Of a stretch of DNA of 64,000 bases, positions 8,240 to 16,539 are shown in pieces. Under the pieces are notes generated by a model. That model was not told where the DNA came from. It did not search any database and worked only from the letters and a program-made list of their open reading frames with translations. Within the stretch, counting starts at the first letter, position 1; each line of letters opens with the position of its first letter. Position numbers and translations under genes: made by a program. The stretch is from an uncultured Oscillospiraceae bacterium (lineage in GTDB: Bacteria; Bacillota; Clostridia; Oscillospirales; Oscillospiraceae), in assembly GCA_949841355.1 (NCBI GenBank), contig CATKZP010000014.1:1-64000 (forward strand), read 5' to 3'.

Positions 8240-8300
8240 CAAAGTATATAAATGCTGAACAAAGCGCAATGCCGATAAACAGTTAGGAGGGATAGATTCC

Positions 8301-9494
8301 ATGCATGGAGCAAGCGCCTTACAGGGGCTGAAGGTCCTTGACTTTACCAGAGTGTACTCAGGCCCCTACTGTACTATGCTGCTGGCCGACCTGGGCGCGG
8401 AGGTCATCAAGGTGGAGGCCGTAGGCAGGGGAGACGATACACGCAGCTTTTACCCCATCAAAAACGGACAGAGCGGATACTTCACCTATCTTAACCGCAG
8501 CAAAAAGAGCGTCACACTGAACCTGAAGTCCCAGGAGGGAAGGCGGGCCGCGATGGAGCTGGCGCAGTGGGCGGACGTGGTGGTGGAAAACTTTTCCGCG
8601 GGGACAATCGCCAAGCTGGGCCTGGGCTACGAGGCGGTGAAGAAGGTCAACCCGGAGGTCATTTACGCCTCCATCTCCGGCTTCGGACAGTCCGGCCCCT
8701 ACAGCAGGAAGGCGGCCTATGACGCCGTGGCTCAGGCCATGGGCGGCATGACCTATCTGACCGGCTACCCCGATGCTGCGCCGGTCAAGGTGGGTCCAGC
8801 CATTTCCGATGCGGCCACAGGCGTTCACACCGTGGTGGCTATTCTGGCAGCGCTGCATTACCGGGAAAAAACCGGGCGGGGGCAGTACATCGACATCGCC
8901 ATGCTGGACACAGTGTTTTCCATGCTGGAAAATTCGGTTCCCATCATGACCATGCTGGGCGAGAACCCCCAGCGTATCGGCAACGCGAATCCAGGTTCCG
9001 CGCCGTACAATATGTACCGCACCGCCGATGGAATGGTGGTGATCGCCACCGCCAACGACTCCCTGTTTCGGCGGCTGGCGGGAGTGATGGGGCGGCCGGA
9101 TCTGCCAGACGATCCCCGCTTCAGCACCAACCCCAGCCGCAAGGCCCACGAAAAGGAGATCGACGCCATTGTGGAGCAGTGGACCCAGAGGCACAGCACC
9201 GCGGAAGTGGAGCGGCTGCTGGATGAAGTGGGCGTCCCCGTGGCTGCGGCCAGATCGGTGGAACAGCTGGTGGAGGACCCGCAGCTGCTCCACCGGGAAA
9301 TGATCGTGGAGCACGAGGTCCCCGGAGTGGGGTGGGTCAAATTTCCGGCCAACCCACTGCGTCTGCAGCTGACTCCGCCGGACCCATCCCGCCGCGCGCC
9401 GGAGCTGGGGGAGCACACAGCGGAAATTCTCAGCGCAGTCCTGCACTACAGCGACGCCCAGATCCAGCAGATGAGGGAAAACCAGGCCATTTAA
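8301..9494 (+). CDS. Family III CoA-transferase (CaiB/BaiF type)
   Basis: A 397-aa class III acyl-CoA transferase. These enzymes move CoA between carboxylic acids through an aspartyl-CoA intermediate. The N-terminal signature is LQGLKVLDFTRVYSGPYCTMLLADLGAEVIKVE (shown in part); the likely catalytic aspartate is in YIDIAMLDTVFSML (~200), equivalent to the MxD motif of formyl-CoA transferase. First gene of the plus-strand sigma-54 operon, with TAGGAGGG before the ATG and only 19 bp before the dehydratase gene. It probably activates the acid that becomes the dehydratase substrate. Described 4-hydroxybutyrate CoA-transferases are of family I, so use of a family III enzyme is unusual. The substrate is inferred from context only. 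Confidence 0.88.
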   Translation: MHGASALQGLKVLDFTRVYSGPYCTMLLADLGAEVIKVEAVGRGDDTRSFYPIKNGQSGYFTYLNRSKKSVTLNLKSQEGRRAAMELAQWADVVVENFSAGTIAKLGLGYEAVKKVNPEVIYASISGFGQSGPYSRKAAYDAVAQAMGGMTYLTGYPDAAPVKVGPAISDAATGVHTVVAILAALHYREKTGRGQYIDIAMLDTVFSMLENSVPIMTMLGENPQRIGNANPGSAPYNMYRTADGMVVIATANDSLFRRLAGVMGRPDLPDDPRFSTNPSRKAHEKEIDAIVEQWTQRHSTAEVERLLDEVGVPVAAARSVEQLVEDPQLLHREMIVEHEVPGVGWVKFPANPLRLQLTPPDPSRRAPELGEHTAEILSAVLHYSDAQIQQMRENQAI

Positions 9495-9513
9495 TTTGAG
9501 GAGGAATGCCATT

Positions 9514-10956
9514 ATGATGAACGCGCAGCAATACAAAGACAGCTTGAAAAGCCTGCACCCGCTGATTTACTGCAGCGGCAGGAAAATTGAGAACGTAGTG
9601 GACGACCCCATGACGGCTCCCCATGTGAATTCTGCGGCCCTCACCTATGAGCTGGCCTTTGACCCGGAGTATGAGGACCTGATGACCGCCACCTCCAGCC
9701 TCACGGGGAAGAAAATCAACCGCTTCACTCATATCCACCAGAGCACGGAGGACCTGGTGAAAAAGGTAAAGATGATGCGCATGATCGGTCAAAAGACAGG
9801 CACCTGCTTCCAGCGCTGCGTGGGCTTTGACGCCATGAACGCTTCCTTTATCACCACCTATAAAATCGACAAAAAGTACGGCACGAACTATCATGAGCGG
9901 CTGAAGAAGTATATAGAATACGTTCAGGAGAGTGACATCATGGTGGCTGGCTCCATGACCGATCCCAAGGGCGACCGGAGTAAAAAGCCCAGCCAGCAGG
10001 CCGACCCGGATTTGTTCGTCCACATTGTGGAGCGCCGGGAGGACGGTATTGTGGTCCGGGGAGCTAAGGCCCACCAGACCGGCATGGTGAATTCCCACGA
10101 GATGCTGATTCTGCCCACCACCAACCTGGGACCCGACGACGCGGACTATGCCGTGGCCGCCGCCATCCCTGTGGACGCGCCGGGGGTGATTCATTTCTTT
10201 GGACGCCAGACCAACGAAAACCGCCGCCTGGAGGGCGATATCGACTGCGGCAACGCGCAATACGCCATCGTGGGCGGCGAGACGCTCACCGTTCTCGACG
10301 ACGTGTTCGTACCCTGGAACCGGGTGTTTATGTGCGGCGAGTACGATCTGGCCCAGGAATTTGTGGAGACCTTCGCCTCCTACCACCGGCAGAACTATGG
10401 CGGCTGCAAGGTGGGCGTGGCCGATGTAATCATCGGGGCCGCCGCAGCGATGGCGGAGTACAATGGCTGTCACAAGGCATCCCATATCAAGGATAAACTG
10501 GTGGAGATGGTCCACCTGTCCGAGACTATGCACTGCTGCTCCATCGCCTGCTCCGCCATGGGCCATAAGACCGAGGCGGGCAGCTATTACGTGGACACTC
10601 TGCTGGCCAATACGGTGAAGCTCAACTGTACCCGCACCATGTACGAGATTTCCCGCCTGGCCCACGACATCGCCGGCGGCTTCATCGCCACCCTTCCCTA
10701 TGAAACCGACTACCGCTCCGATGTCGGCCACGAGTATATCGACAAGTATTTCGCCGGAGACGCCCGGTTTAAAACCGAGGACCGCATCCGCATGGCCCGC
10801 CTGCTGGAGAATATGACCGGCGGCACCGCCTTGGCGGAGTCCATGCACGGCGCAGGCTCGCCCCAGGCCATGCGGGTGATGATCCAGCGCCAGACCAACT
10901 GGGAGCAGAAAAAGACTTATGCCAAGAAGCTGGCAAAAATCAGCACGGAGGATTGA
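9514..10956 (+). CDS. abfD: 4-hydroxybutyryl-CoA dehydratase / vinylacetyl-CoA delta-isomerase
   Basis: A 480-aa radical flavoenzyme converting 4-hydroxybutyryl-CoA to crotonyl-CoA; it also isomerises vinylacetyl-CoA. All four [4Fe-4S] ligands known from the Clostridium aminobutyricum enzyme are recognisable: C98 and C102 in TGTCFQRCVG, and the His/Cys pair in SYHRQNYGGCKVG with the same H-x6-C spacing. These ligands separate it from the related flavin hydroxylases (HpaB), which lack the cluster. The start at 9514 follows a GAGGAGG ribosome site; an upstream TTG at 9496 overlaps that site and is rejected. Neighbours fit: a CoA-transferase upstream, a C4-acid carrier downstream, and divergent genes that use crotonyl-CoA. 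No 4-hydroxybutyrate dehydrogenase or succinate semialdehyde gene is nearby. Confidence 0.93.
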   Translation: MMNAQQYKDSLKSLHPLIYCSGRKIENVVDDPMTAPHVNSAALTYELAFDPEYEDLMTATSSLTGKKINRFTHIHQSTEDLVKKVKMMRMIGQKTGTCFQRCVGFDAMNASFITTYKIDKKYGTNYHERLKKYIEYVQESDIMVAGSMTDPKGDRSKKPSQQADPDLFVHIVERREDGIVVRGAKAHQTGMVNSHEMLILPTTNLGPDDADYAVAAAIPVDAPGVIHFFGRQTNENRRLEGDIDCGNAQYAIVGGETLTVLDDVFVPWNRVFMCGEYDLAQEFVETFASYHRQNYGGCKVGVADVIIGAAAAMAEYNGCHKASHIKDKLVEMVHLSETMHCCSIACSAMGHKTEAGSYYVDTLLANTVKLNCTRTMYEISRLAHDIAGGFIATLPYETDYRSDVGHEYIDKYFAGDARFKTEDRIRMARLLENMTGGTALAESMHGAGSPQAMRVMIQRQTNWEQKKTYAKKLAKISTED

Positions 10957-11024
10957 CGCACCCTTGCGGCCCCGCGCAGGAGCGGGCGGGTCTTCCTGAC
11001 AGGGAGAGGCATATAAGGATCGGT

Positions 11025-11297
11025 TTGAAATACTGCGGCGGCTGTAATCCAAACTATGAGCGCAGCGGCATTGTGAAGCGGGCCAGATCGGAATATCCCC
11101 GCGCCGAATTCACACCATATGATAAGGCCGGGTATTATGACCTGGTGCTGGTGATCTGCGGCTGCCTGGAGGAGTGCTTTACATTTGCCTGCTCCAACAG
11201 CCGCCACGGCGCCATTCCCATACGCGCCCCAGAGGAGTACCGGCGGCTCCAAGCGTTTATGGAGGCTGTGGGAGAACGCGCCGAAACTACGAACTGA
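11025..11297 (+). CDS. Small cysteine-rich protein with CGGCNP motif, function unknown
   Basis: About 90 residues, beginning KYCGGCNPNYERSG, with further cysteines in LVICGCLEECFTFACSNSRHG. The CxxC plus C-x-C-x3-C pattern would suit a metal or Fe-S site, though none is proven. The start is uncertain: TTG at 11025 has AAGGA 5 nt upstream; the frame is open back to a TTG at 10953 overlapping the dehydratase stop, but those residues look non-coding. It sits between the dehydratase and the carrier on the same strand, so it is part of the sigma-54 operon and may serve the dehydratase, for instance in cluster maintenance or electron supply (inference). I do not recognise a characterised family. 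Confidence 0.65.
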   Translation: MKYCGGCNPNYERSGIVKRARSEYPRAEFTPYDKAGYYDLVLVICGCLEECFTFACSNSRHGAIPIRAPEEYRRLQAFMEAVGERAETTN

Positions 11298-11342
11298 CGC
11301 TGCTTGATATGATTCCAGCTTTCACACAAGAGGAGGTAAAAC

Positions 11343-12722
11343 ATGGATTCCACAAAAGAGAGAGATAATATCCTGACCCGTTTTGGTACCGCTATGGGCA
11401 ATATTTCCATGAAGTATATGCCGGATGCGGCGACCTTCGCTGTGATTTTTACCATCATCGCCTTTGTGGGGGGCATTGTGCTGGCTAAGCAGACCCCCAT
11501 GCAGATGGTGGGCCACTGGTACACCGGCTTTTGGAGCCTGCTGGCCTTCAGCATGCAGATCGCCCTGGGCGTGACCACCGGCTCGGCCATTGCCCACCAC
11601 CCCACCGTCAAACGCTGGATACGTGCCGCCTGCGACAAGCCCAAGACCGGCGCGCAGGGCGCGGCTCTGGCCTGTGTGTTCGGCATACTGGCCCACTATA
11701 TCCACTGGGGGCTGGGCATCATCGTGGGCGCCATCGCCTCTCTGGAAATTGCGCGGGCCCTGCGGCGCAAGGGTGTGAAATTCCACTACGGACTGATCGT
11801 CGCCGCCGGTTTCACCGGAGAGATGTGCTGGCATGGCGGTCTGTCCGCCTCCGTGGGCCTGACCATTGCTCAGCCCGGTCATTTTCTGGAGGCCGAGATG
11901 GGCGTGATCCCCTTCATCAACTACCTGGTCAATCCCATGAACATCATCCTTCTCATTGCCTTCGCCGTCATTCCGCCTGTCATCTGCTATGTGCTCCATC
12001 CCAAGGAGGACAAATGCCCCGAGCTGCGTCCCGAGACCATCGCCGTGCTGGACGAGCCCGACGTGGAGGCCAAAAAGCTGGATCTGGCCAGCGCCTCCAC
12101 AGGAGACCGCATCAGCCACAGCAGGATTCTGGGCTGGGCGCTGGCGGCCATCGGCTGGGTGTTCCTCATCAATCATTTCATCAAGAACGGCTTCTCGCTG
12201 GATATGGACGTGGTTAACACCATCTTCCTGTTTGTGGGCATTGCCATGTACGGCGACCTGACCCAGTATGTGGCGGCGGTGCGCAACTCCATCGGCGGCA
12301 TCACCGGCATCGTGTTCCAGTTCCCCCTGTACGGCGGCGTGCTGGGAATGGTGCGCTACTCCGGCCTGGTGGCCATTCTGGCCAACGGTCTGGCCTCCAT
12401 CAGCACCCAGCTCACCTTCCCTCTGGTTACCTTCCTGACGGCAGCCATCGTCAACCTGTTCGTCCCCTCCGGCGGCGGGCAGTGGGCGGTACAGGGGCCC
12501 GTGTCCATCGCCTCGGCCAAGCTCATGGGCGCGGACCTGCTGAAAACCTCCCTGTGCGTGGCCTACGGCAATACCTGGACCAACATGGCGCAGCCCTTCT
12601 GGGCCATCGCCACGCTGGGTATCTGCGGCCTGAAGCCCAAGGATATCATGGGCTATACCTGGGCCATCATGCTGCTGAGCGGCCCCATCTTCATGCTGGG
12701 GGTCACCTTCCTGCCGGTTTGA
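11343..12722 (+). CDS. atoE: AtoE-type short-chain fatty acid transporter
   Basis: A 459-aa polytopic membrane protein of the AtoE (short-chain fatty acid transporter) family. About 11-12 hydrophobic segments are visible, with loops such as HYIHWGLGIIVGAIASLE, GFTGEMCWHGGLSASVGLTIAQPGH (in part) and FVPSGGGQWAVQGP. AtoE is linked to uptake of acetoacetate and other short-chain acids in Escherichia coli, where it too is driven by a sigma-54 activator (AtoC). Here it probably imports the substrate of the CoA-transferase, e.g. a hydroxy- or unsaturated C4 acid. Strong AGAGGAGGT ribosome site; 45 bp after the CGGCNP gene. Confidence 0.9.
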   Translation: MDSTKERDNILTRFGTAMGNISMKYMPDAATFAVIFTIIAFVGGIVLAKQTPMQMVGHWYTGFWSLLAFSMQIALGVTTGSAIAHHPTVKRWIRAACDKPKTGAQGAALACVFGILAHYIHWGLGIIVGAIASLEIARALRRKGVKFHYGLIVAAGFTGEMCWHGGLSASVGLTIAQPGHFLEAEMGVIPFINYLVNPMNIILLIAFAVIPPVICYVLHPKEDKCPELRPETIAVLDEPDVEAKKLDLASASTGDRISHSRILGWALAAIGWVFLINHFIKNGFSLDMDVVNTIFLFVGIAMYGDLTQYVAAVRNSIGGITGIVFQFPLYGGVLGMVRYSGLVAILANGLASISTQLTFPLVTFLTAAIVNLFVPSGGGQWAVQGPVSIASAKLMGADLLKTSLCVAYGNTWTNMAQPFWAIATLGICGLKPKDIMGYTWAIMLLSGPIFMLGVTFLPV

Positions 12723-12785
12723 CCTGTGGCAGGACGCCGCTGTGGATTAACCCCAATTCGCTGAAAAGAAAAAGGAGCTGATATA

Positions 12786-13553
12786 ATGAAGAATTTGTTT
12801 GACTTGACGGGCAAGGTCGCCGTTGTGGTGGGCGGCGCCACCGGCCTGGGTCGGGGCATGGCCTGCGCGCTGGCGGACGCCGGGGCCACCGTGGTGATAG
12901 CCAGCCGCCGGCAGGAGGTTTTGGAGCGGGCCGCCGGTGAGATGTCCGCCGAAACCGGCGGGAGAGTGGTTCCCATTCAGCTCAACGTGACCTCGCTGCC
13001 CGCCATCCGTTCCTTTGTGGAAGAGGTGGACCGTCGGTTTGGCAGGATCGACATTCTCATCAACAGCGCGGGCATCAATATCCGCAAATCCGCCCTGGAC
13101 TTTGAAGCGGAGGACTGGGATAAGGTCACCGACACCCAGATCAAGTATGTGTTCTTTATGGACCAGGCGGTGGGCCGGTACATGGTGGAGCACGGGATCA
13201 AAGGGCGCATCATCAACGTGGGCTCTTTGTCCAGCGCCATCGGGTTGAAAAACATGGTAGCCTACTGCGCCTCTAAGGGGGCGATTGTTCAGCTGACCAA
13301 GGCGCTGGCCAACGAGTGGGCACAGTACGGCATCTGCGTCAACGCCATCGGGCCGGGCTACTACTTCACTGAGATGACCGAGCCGCTACTGAAAGACCCT
13401 GCCGTGGTGCGCGGGTATGAGGAGAAAATCCCCATGGCCCGGCTGGGACTGCCCGCCGATCTGGCCACGACGGCGGTATATCTGGCGTCGGACGCCTCCA
13501 GCTATGTCACCGGCCAGATTGTCTATGTGGACGGCGGGTGGCTGATTAACTGA
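12786..13553 (+). CDS. SDR-family oxidoreductase
   Basis: A 255-aa classical short-chain dehydrogenase. Nucleotide-binding motif GGATGLGRGMA near residue 15; NSAGIN structural motif; catalytic serine in NVGSLSS; Tyr/Lys pair in YCASK. The C-terminus YVDGGWLIN is typical of the gluconate 5-dehydrogenase/3-oxoacyl reductase branch. Last gene of the sigma-54 operon, with AAAAGGAG before the ATG. It could oxidise a hydroxy acid or hydroxyacyl-CoA belonging to the pathway, but its substrate cannot be deduced. No iron-dependent 4-hydroxybutyrate dehydrogenase is present, so this SDR is one candidate for the alcohol/aldehyde or hydroxyacid step. Confidence 0.9.
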   Translation: MKNLFDLTGKVAVVVGGATGLGRGMACALADAGATVVIASRRQEVLERAAGEMSAETGGRVVPIQLNVTSLPAIRSFVEEVDRRFGRIDILINSAGINIRKSALDFEAEDWDKVTDTQIKYVFFMDQAVGRYMVEHGIKGRIINVGSLSSAIGLKNMVAYCASKGAIVQLTKALANEWAQYGICVNAIGPGYYFTEMTEPLLKDPAVVRGYEEKIPMARLGLPADLATTAVYLASDASSYVTGQIVYVDGGWLIN

Positions 13554-13607
13554 TGTGTTTTCTCCCCACCTGCGCAGGCGGAGGTGGGGGCCGGACCGGC
13601 AAAAAGA

Positions 13608-13637
13608 CCATGCGCAGCTTGCTGCGCATGGCTTTTT
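13608..13637 (+). terminator. Terminator of the CoA-transferase operon
   Basis: Perfect 11-bp stem CCATGCGCAGC / GCTGCGCATGG with a TT loop, followed by CTTTTT and preceded by AAAAAGA. A GC-rich hairpin (CCCCACCTG...GAGGTGGGG) lies just before it at ~13564-13590. Confidence 0.85.
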
Positions 13638-13696
13638 GCACTGTCTCTGGGGGGGCAGCAGAGAGATATGACAGATGAGAACTGGGGGCGATAGGT

Positions 13697-15064
13697 ATGG
13701 ATCTGGACATTTCCGTGAAGCAGACACAGAACCTTTCCCCGCAGATGGTCCAGGCCATGAAAATATTGCGAATGGGCGCCCAGGAGCTGACGCAGTACCT
13801 GGAAGAGGCCGCGGAGGAAAATCCCGTGCTGGAGGTGGAAATCAGCTGCGGCGTTCCGGAACAGGTTCCCGAGCTGTGCCGGAGGCTGGAGTGGCTGGCG
13901 GCAGGGGACGTCCAGAACGGCTGCTACCACCGGCAGGACGCCGAGGAGGCGTATGAAGCGCTGGAGCATTATGGCGTGACGGACGACAGGGAGGAAAGTC
14001 TGTACCGCCATATCGCCGCGCAGCTGCAAGGGCTGAACCTGGAGCCGGAGCTGGCAGCCTGCGCCGGATTTCTGGCTGCGGATCTGGACCGGAATGGCTG
14101 GCTGAGCGGGCCGCTGGAGGTGCTGGCGGCGGAGATTCATCAGCCGCTGTCCCGGATGGAGCGGGCGCTGGAGGTGCTGCAGTCCCTGGAGCCGGCGGGG
14201 GTGGCGGCCCGAGACCTGTTGGAGTGCCTGTGCTTGCAGCTGCTGCGCCTGCGGCCAGTGGACAAGCTGGCGCTGGCCATTGCCACAGACCACCTGGACG
14301 CTCTGGCCAAGCATCATTATGGATATATCGCCAGGCAGCTGGAGGCGGATCAGGAGGCAGTGGAACGGTCATGCCGGCTGATCCGAACGCTGAATCCCCG
14401 CCCGGCCTCCAGGTTTGAGTCTCTGGAGCATGTCGTGTATATCACGCCGGATGTCATCGCCACAGTGCGCGGCGGCCGCCTGGAACTGGTGGCCAACGAC
14501 CGGATCGTCCCTGTGTTGGGCATCAGCGCCTACTACACCCGGATGCTGAAGGCGGGGGATGTGCCAGAGGTGAGGGAATATCTGACGGAAAAGGTGCGCC
14601 AGGCGAAATACTTGCTTCAGGCGGTGGAGCAGCGAAAGAGCACCCTGCTGGCCTGTGCCCGGTGTATCGCGGAGATCCAGCAGGATTTTTTCCGGAAGGG
14701 AGCGGGCAGCCTGGTTCCCATGTCTCTGCAGGATGTGGCGCGGCGGGTGGGCATCCACGAGTCCACCGTCAGCCGGGCCGTTGGCAATAAGTACCTCCAA
14801 TGTCCGTCGGGGCTATATCCGTTCCGTGTGTTCTTTTCCCGCGGGCTGGGTGGAGAGACGGGCGGAAAAGCATCCCCTGACGCGGCCAAAGCTCTGCTGA
14901 AAGAGCTGATCCAGCAGGAGGACAAGGCGCGGCCGCTCTCCGACCAAAAGCTGTGCGGGCGTATGGCGGCCCAGGGCTGCGCGATTTCCCGACGCACGGT
15001 GGCCAAATACTGCGGGGAGCTCCAAATTCCCGGCATGTCCCAGCGCCGGACAAAGGGCGGGTGA
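13697..15064 (+). CDS. rpoN: RNA polymerase sigma-54 factor
   Basis: A 455-aa RpoN. The Gln/Leu-rich activator-interacting region I lies at the N-terminus (KQTQNLSPQMVQAMKILRMG). The core-binding domain is in the middle, an HTH is in MSLQDVARRVGIHESTVSRAVGNKYLQ (shown in part), and the RpoN box SRRTVAKYCGEL is at ~431, where the consensus is ARRTVAKYRE. It directs polymerase to -24/-12 promoters and needs an AAA+ activator. Located 140 bp after the sigma-54-driven operon but behind a terminator, so presumably expressed separately; no clear promoter was seen. It directly matches the regulatory logic of its neighbours. Confidence 0.95.
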   Translation: MDLDISVKQTQNLSPQMVQAMKILRMGAQELTQYLEEAAEENPVLEVEISCGVPEQVPELCRRLEWLAAGDVQNGCYHRQDAEEAYEALEHYGVTDDREESLYRHIAAQLQGLNLEPELAACAGFLAADLDRNGWLSGPLEVLAAEIHQPLSRMERALEVLQSLEPAGVAARDLLECLCLQLLRLRPVDKLALAIATDHLDALAKHHYGYIARQLEADQEAVERSCRLIRTLNPRPASRFESLEHVVYITPDVIATVRGGRLELVANDRIVPVLGISAYYTRMLKAGDVPEVREYLTEKVRQAKYLLQAVEQRKSTLLACARCIAEIQQDFFRKGAGSLVPMSLQDVARRVGIHESTVSRAVGNKYLQCPSGLYPFRVFFSRGLGGETGGKASPDAAKALLKELIQQEDKARPLSDQKLCGRMAAQGCAISRRTVAKYCGELQIPGMSQRRTKGG

Positions 15065-15284
15065 AGCCCATGCAGAGAATCTTATTTTTTGAGTCCCCGG
15101 CGCCAAAGCCCAGGACATAAAAAGTGAAGGGGGCCTGATCTGGCGCCCTGTAGGGCAAGCCGCCCCTTATTTTTCCGCTGAAACAGCCGAAAGGAATAAA
15201 GAAACCGGCGCTCCGGACGGCGCGGCGGGAAAGCGCTGTTCCAGCTGCCCGTCGGAAAGAACGAACAATTGGGAGGAAAGGATT

Positions 15285-16322
15285 ATGAAGAAAACAAAGA
15301 CGCTCCTGGCCATGCTGTTGGCCTTCCTGCTGCTGGCATCGGCCGGATGCTCACTGTCCGATCCGGGAGCGCAGAACACGGACGGCGAACCGTCCGCCGC
15401 CGCGGACCCGACGCAGGAGCCCACCCCTTCGGAGAGCGAGCCAGAGGAATCGCTGGACCCGGAACTGGTGGACATGGTAAAGTACAATATCTACGTGGAA
15501 ATGAACAACAAGATCGTGGATGTGCTGGATACCCTTTACAGCTACTATGAGGTGGTGGAGTACGCGGACGAGTTTGCCCTGCGCTCCGACAGCGAGTACA
15601 CCTATAAATACGACATTTCCCCCTACAATACCGACTTACTGGAGGAGGCGGAGTACGTGGCGGTGCTGGAACCCGCCTTTGAGACGCTGGACGATCTGAC
15701 GCTCCAGATCATCGACCCGCTGCGGACGCTGATGGATACATTTTCCGACATCTATTCCGACTACAGCTATGCAGACGACCAGTATGCCCGGCCCAAGGAG
15801 TATCATAAGGCGATCCAGGCCAATGCGGCGGTCTTTGAGGACCTGGCTTACCAGTACATGGACGCCCTGGAGGAGCTGAGCATCCAGCGGGTGGAGAAAG
15901 AGGAAAAGGAGATGCAGGAGGAGGGCCGCCTGCTGATCTATGGCTTCAGCCACTCCATCACCGTGGTCAAGAGGATCACCGCAGAGTGCTATAATCAGGG
16001 GATTTCCGACTATAACATCGAGGAGCTGAATTTGGAGCCCATCCGCCCGCTGTACCAGGAGCTGCTGGACACCATTGAGGCGTACAAGGCGGCCGCCGAG
16101 GACAATAACCAGCTGATGGAGGAGTCCATGAGCGCGGACAACGCATACCACTATGGCACCCAGATGGACCGGATGGCGTCGGCTATCGACTGGATGATTC
16201 GCCAGGTGGAAAGCGGCTATCCCATCGAGGACCCGGGCCGTGAGTTTTTGGGCGGCCTGATCCACGTGGAGGAAGTGCTGTCCGACTGCATCGACCTGTA
16301 TAACAGCGCGTTCGCGTCCTGA
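15285..16322 (+). CDS. Lipoprotein of unknown function (DUF3829-like)
   Basis: A 345-aa secreted lipoprotein. It has a charged N-terminus, hydrophobic core LLAMLLAFLLLASAGC and a lipobox (ASAGC, Cys ~22), then an acidic, Pro/Ser-rich linker. The rest is a mostly helical, acidic domain from ~60 to the end (VDMVKYNIYVEMNNKIVDVLDTLYSYY, in part) with conserved-looking Tyr residues. It resembles YiiG/DUF3829 proteins; that match is from memory of the pattern and is only moderate. Anchored to the outer face of the membrane. GGGAGGAAAGG ribosome site. Monocistronic, bounded by a hairpin terminator at 16356. Confidence 0.75.
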   Translation: MKKTKTLLAMLLAFLLLASAGCSLSDPGAQNTDGEPSAAADPTQEPTPSESEPEESLDPELVDMVKYNIYVEMNNKIVDVLDTLYSYYEVVEYADEFALRSDSEYTYKYDISPYNTDLLEEAEYVAVLEPAFETLDDLTLQIIDPLRTLMDTFSDIYSDYSYADDQYARPKEYHKAIQANAAVFEDLAYQYMDALEELSIQRVEKEEKEMQEEGRLLIYGFSHSITVVKRITAECYNQGISDYNIEELNLEPIRPLYQELLDTIEAYKAAAEDNNQLMEESMSADNAYHYGTQMDRMASAIDWMIRQVESGYPIEDPGREFLGGLIHVEEVLSDCIDLYNSAFAS

Positions 16323-16355
16323 ACAGGGTGCGGTTGGAGAAAAATTCAAACCAGC

Positions 16356-16396
16356 AGAAAGCGGGGCCGCGCAGGGAGCGCGGCCCCGCTTTCTTT
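16356..16396 (+). terminator. Terminator after the lipoprotein gene
   Basis: 17-bp perfect stem AGAAAGCGGGGCCGCGC / GCGCGGCCCCGCTTTCT with a five-base loop, followed by TTGT; the T-tract is short. Confidence 0.75.
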
Positions 16397-16432
16397 GTGG
16401 GGGAACCGTGGGGGCCTTTTGTAAAAAAGGGG

Positions 16433-16461
16433 TTTCCTTTTTGCGGGCGTTCGTGTATAAT
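16433..16461 (+). promoter_or_regulatory. Promoter candidate for the nusB gene cluster
   Basis: A perfect TATAAT (16456-16461) with TTTCCT 17 bp upstream. The -35 is weak but the -10 is exact and the position (about 80 bp before nusB) is appropriate. Confidence 0.55.
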
Positions 16462-16539
16462 AGAGTGAATATACAAAATGGGCCGTTGTGCCCATAGGAC
16501 GCATACCGGCGACAGGTCCGCCGGGGGAGGAGGAGTCCC

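Noticed and set aside
9514-10956. 4-hydroxyphenylacetate 3-hydroxylase (HpaB) as identity of the dehydratase gene
   Set aside because: The Fe-S ligands CxxxC and H-x6-C are present, which HpaB lacks, and the CoA-pathway neighbours fit the dehydratase.
9430-11052. Long minus-strand open frame antisense to the dehydratase gene
   Set aside because: The plus-strand frame is a full enzyme with all cluster ligands; the antisense frame has no family features and arises from high GC.
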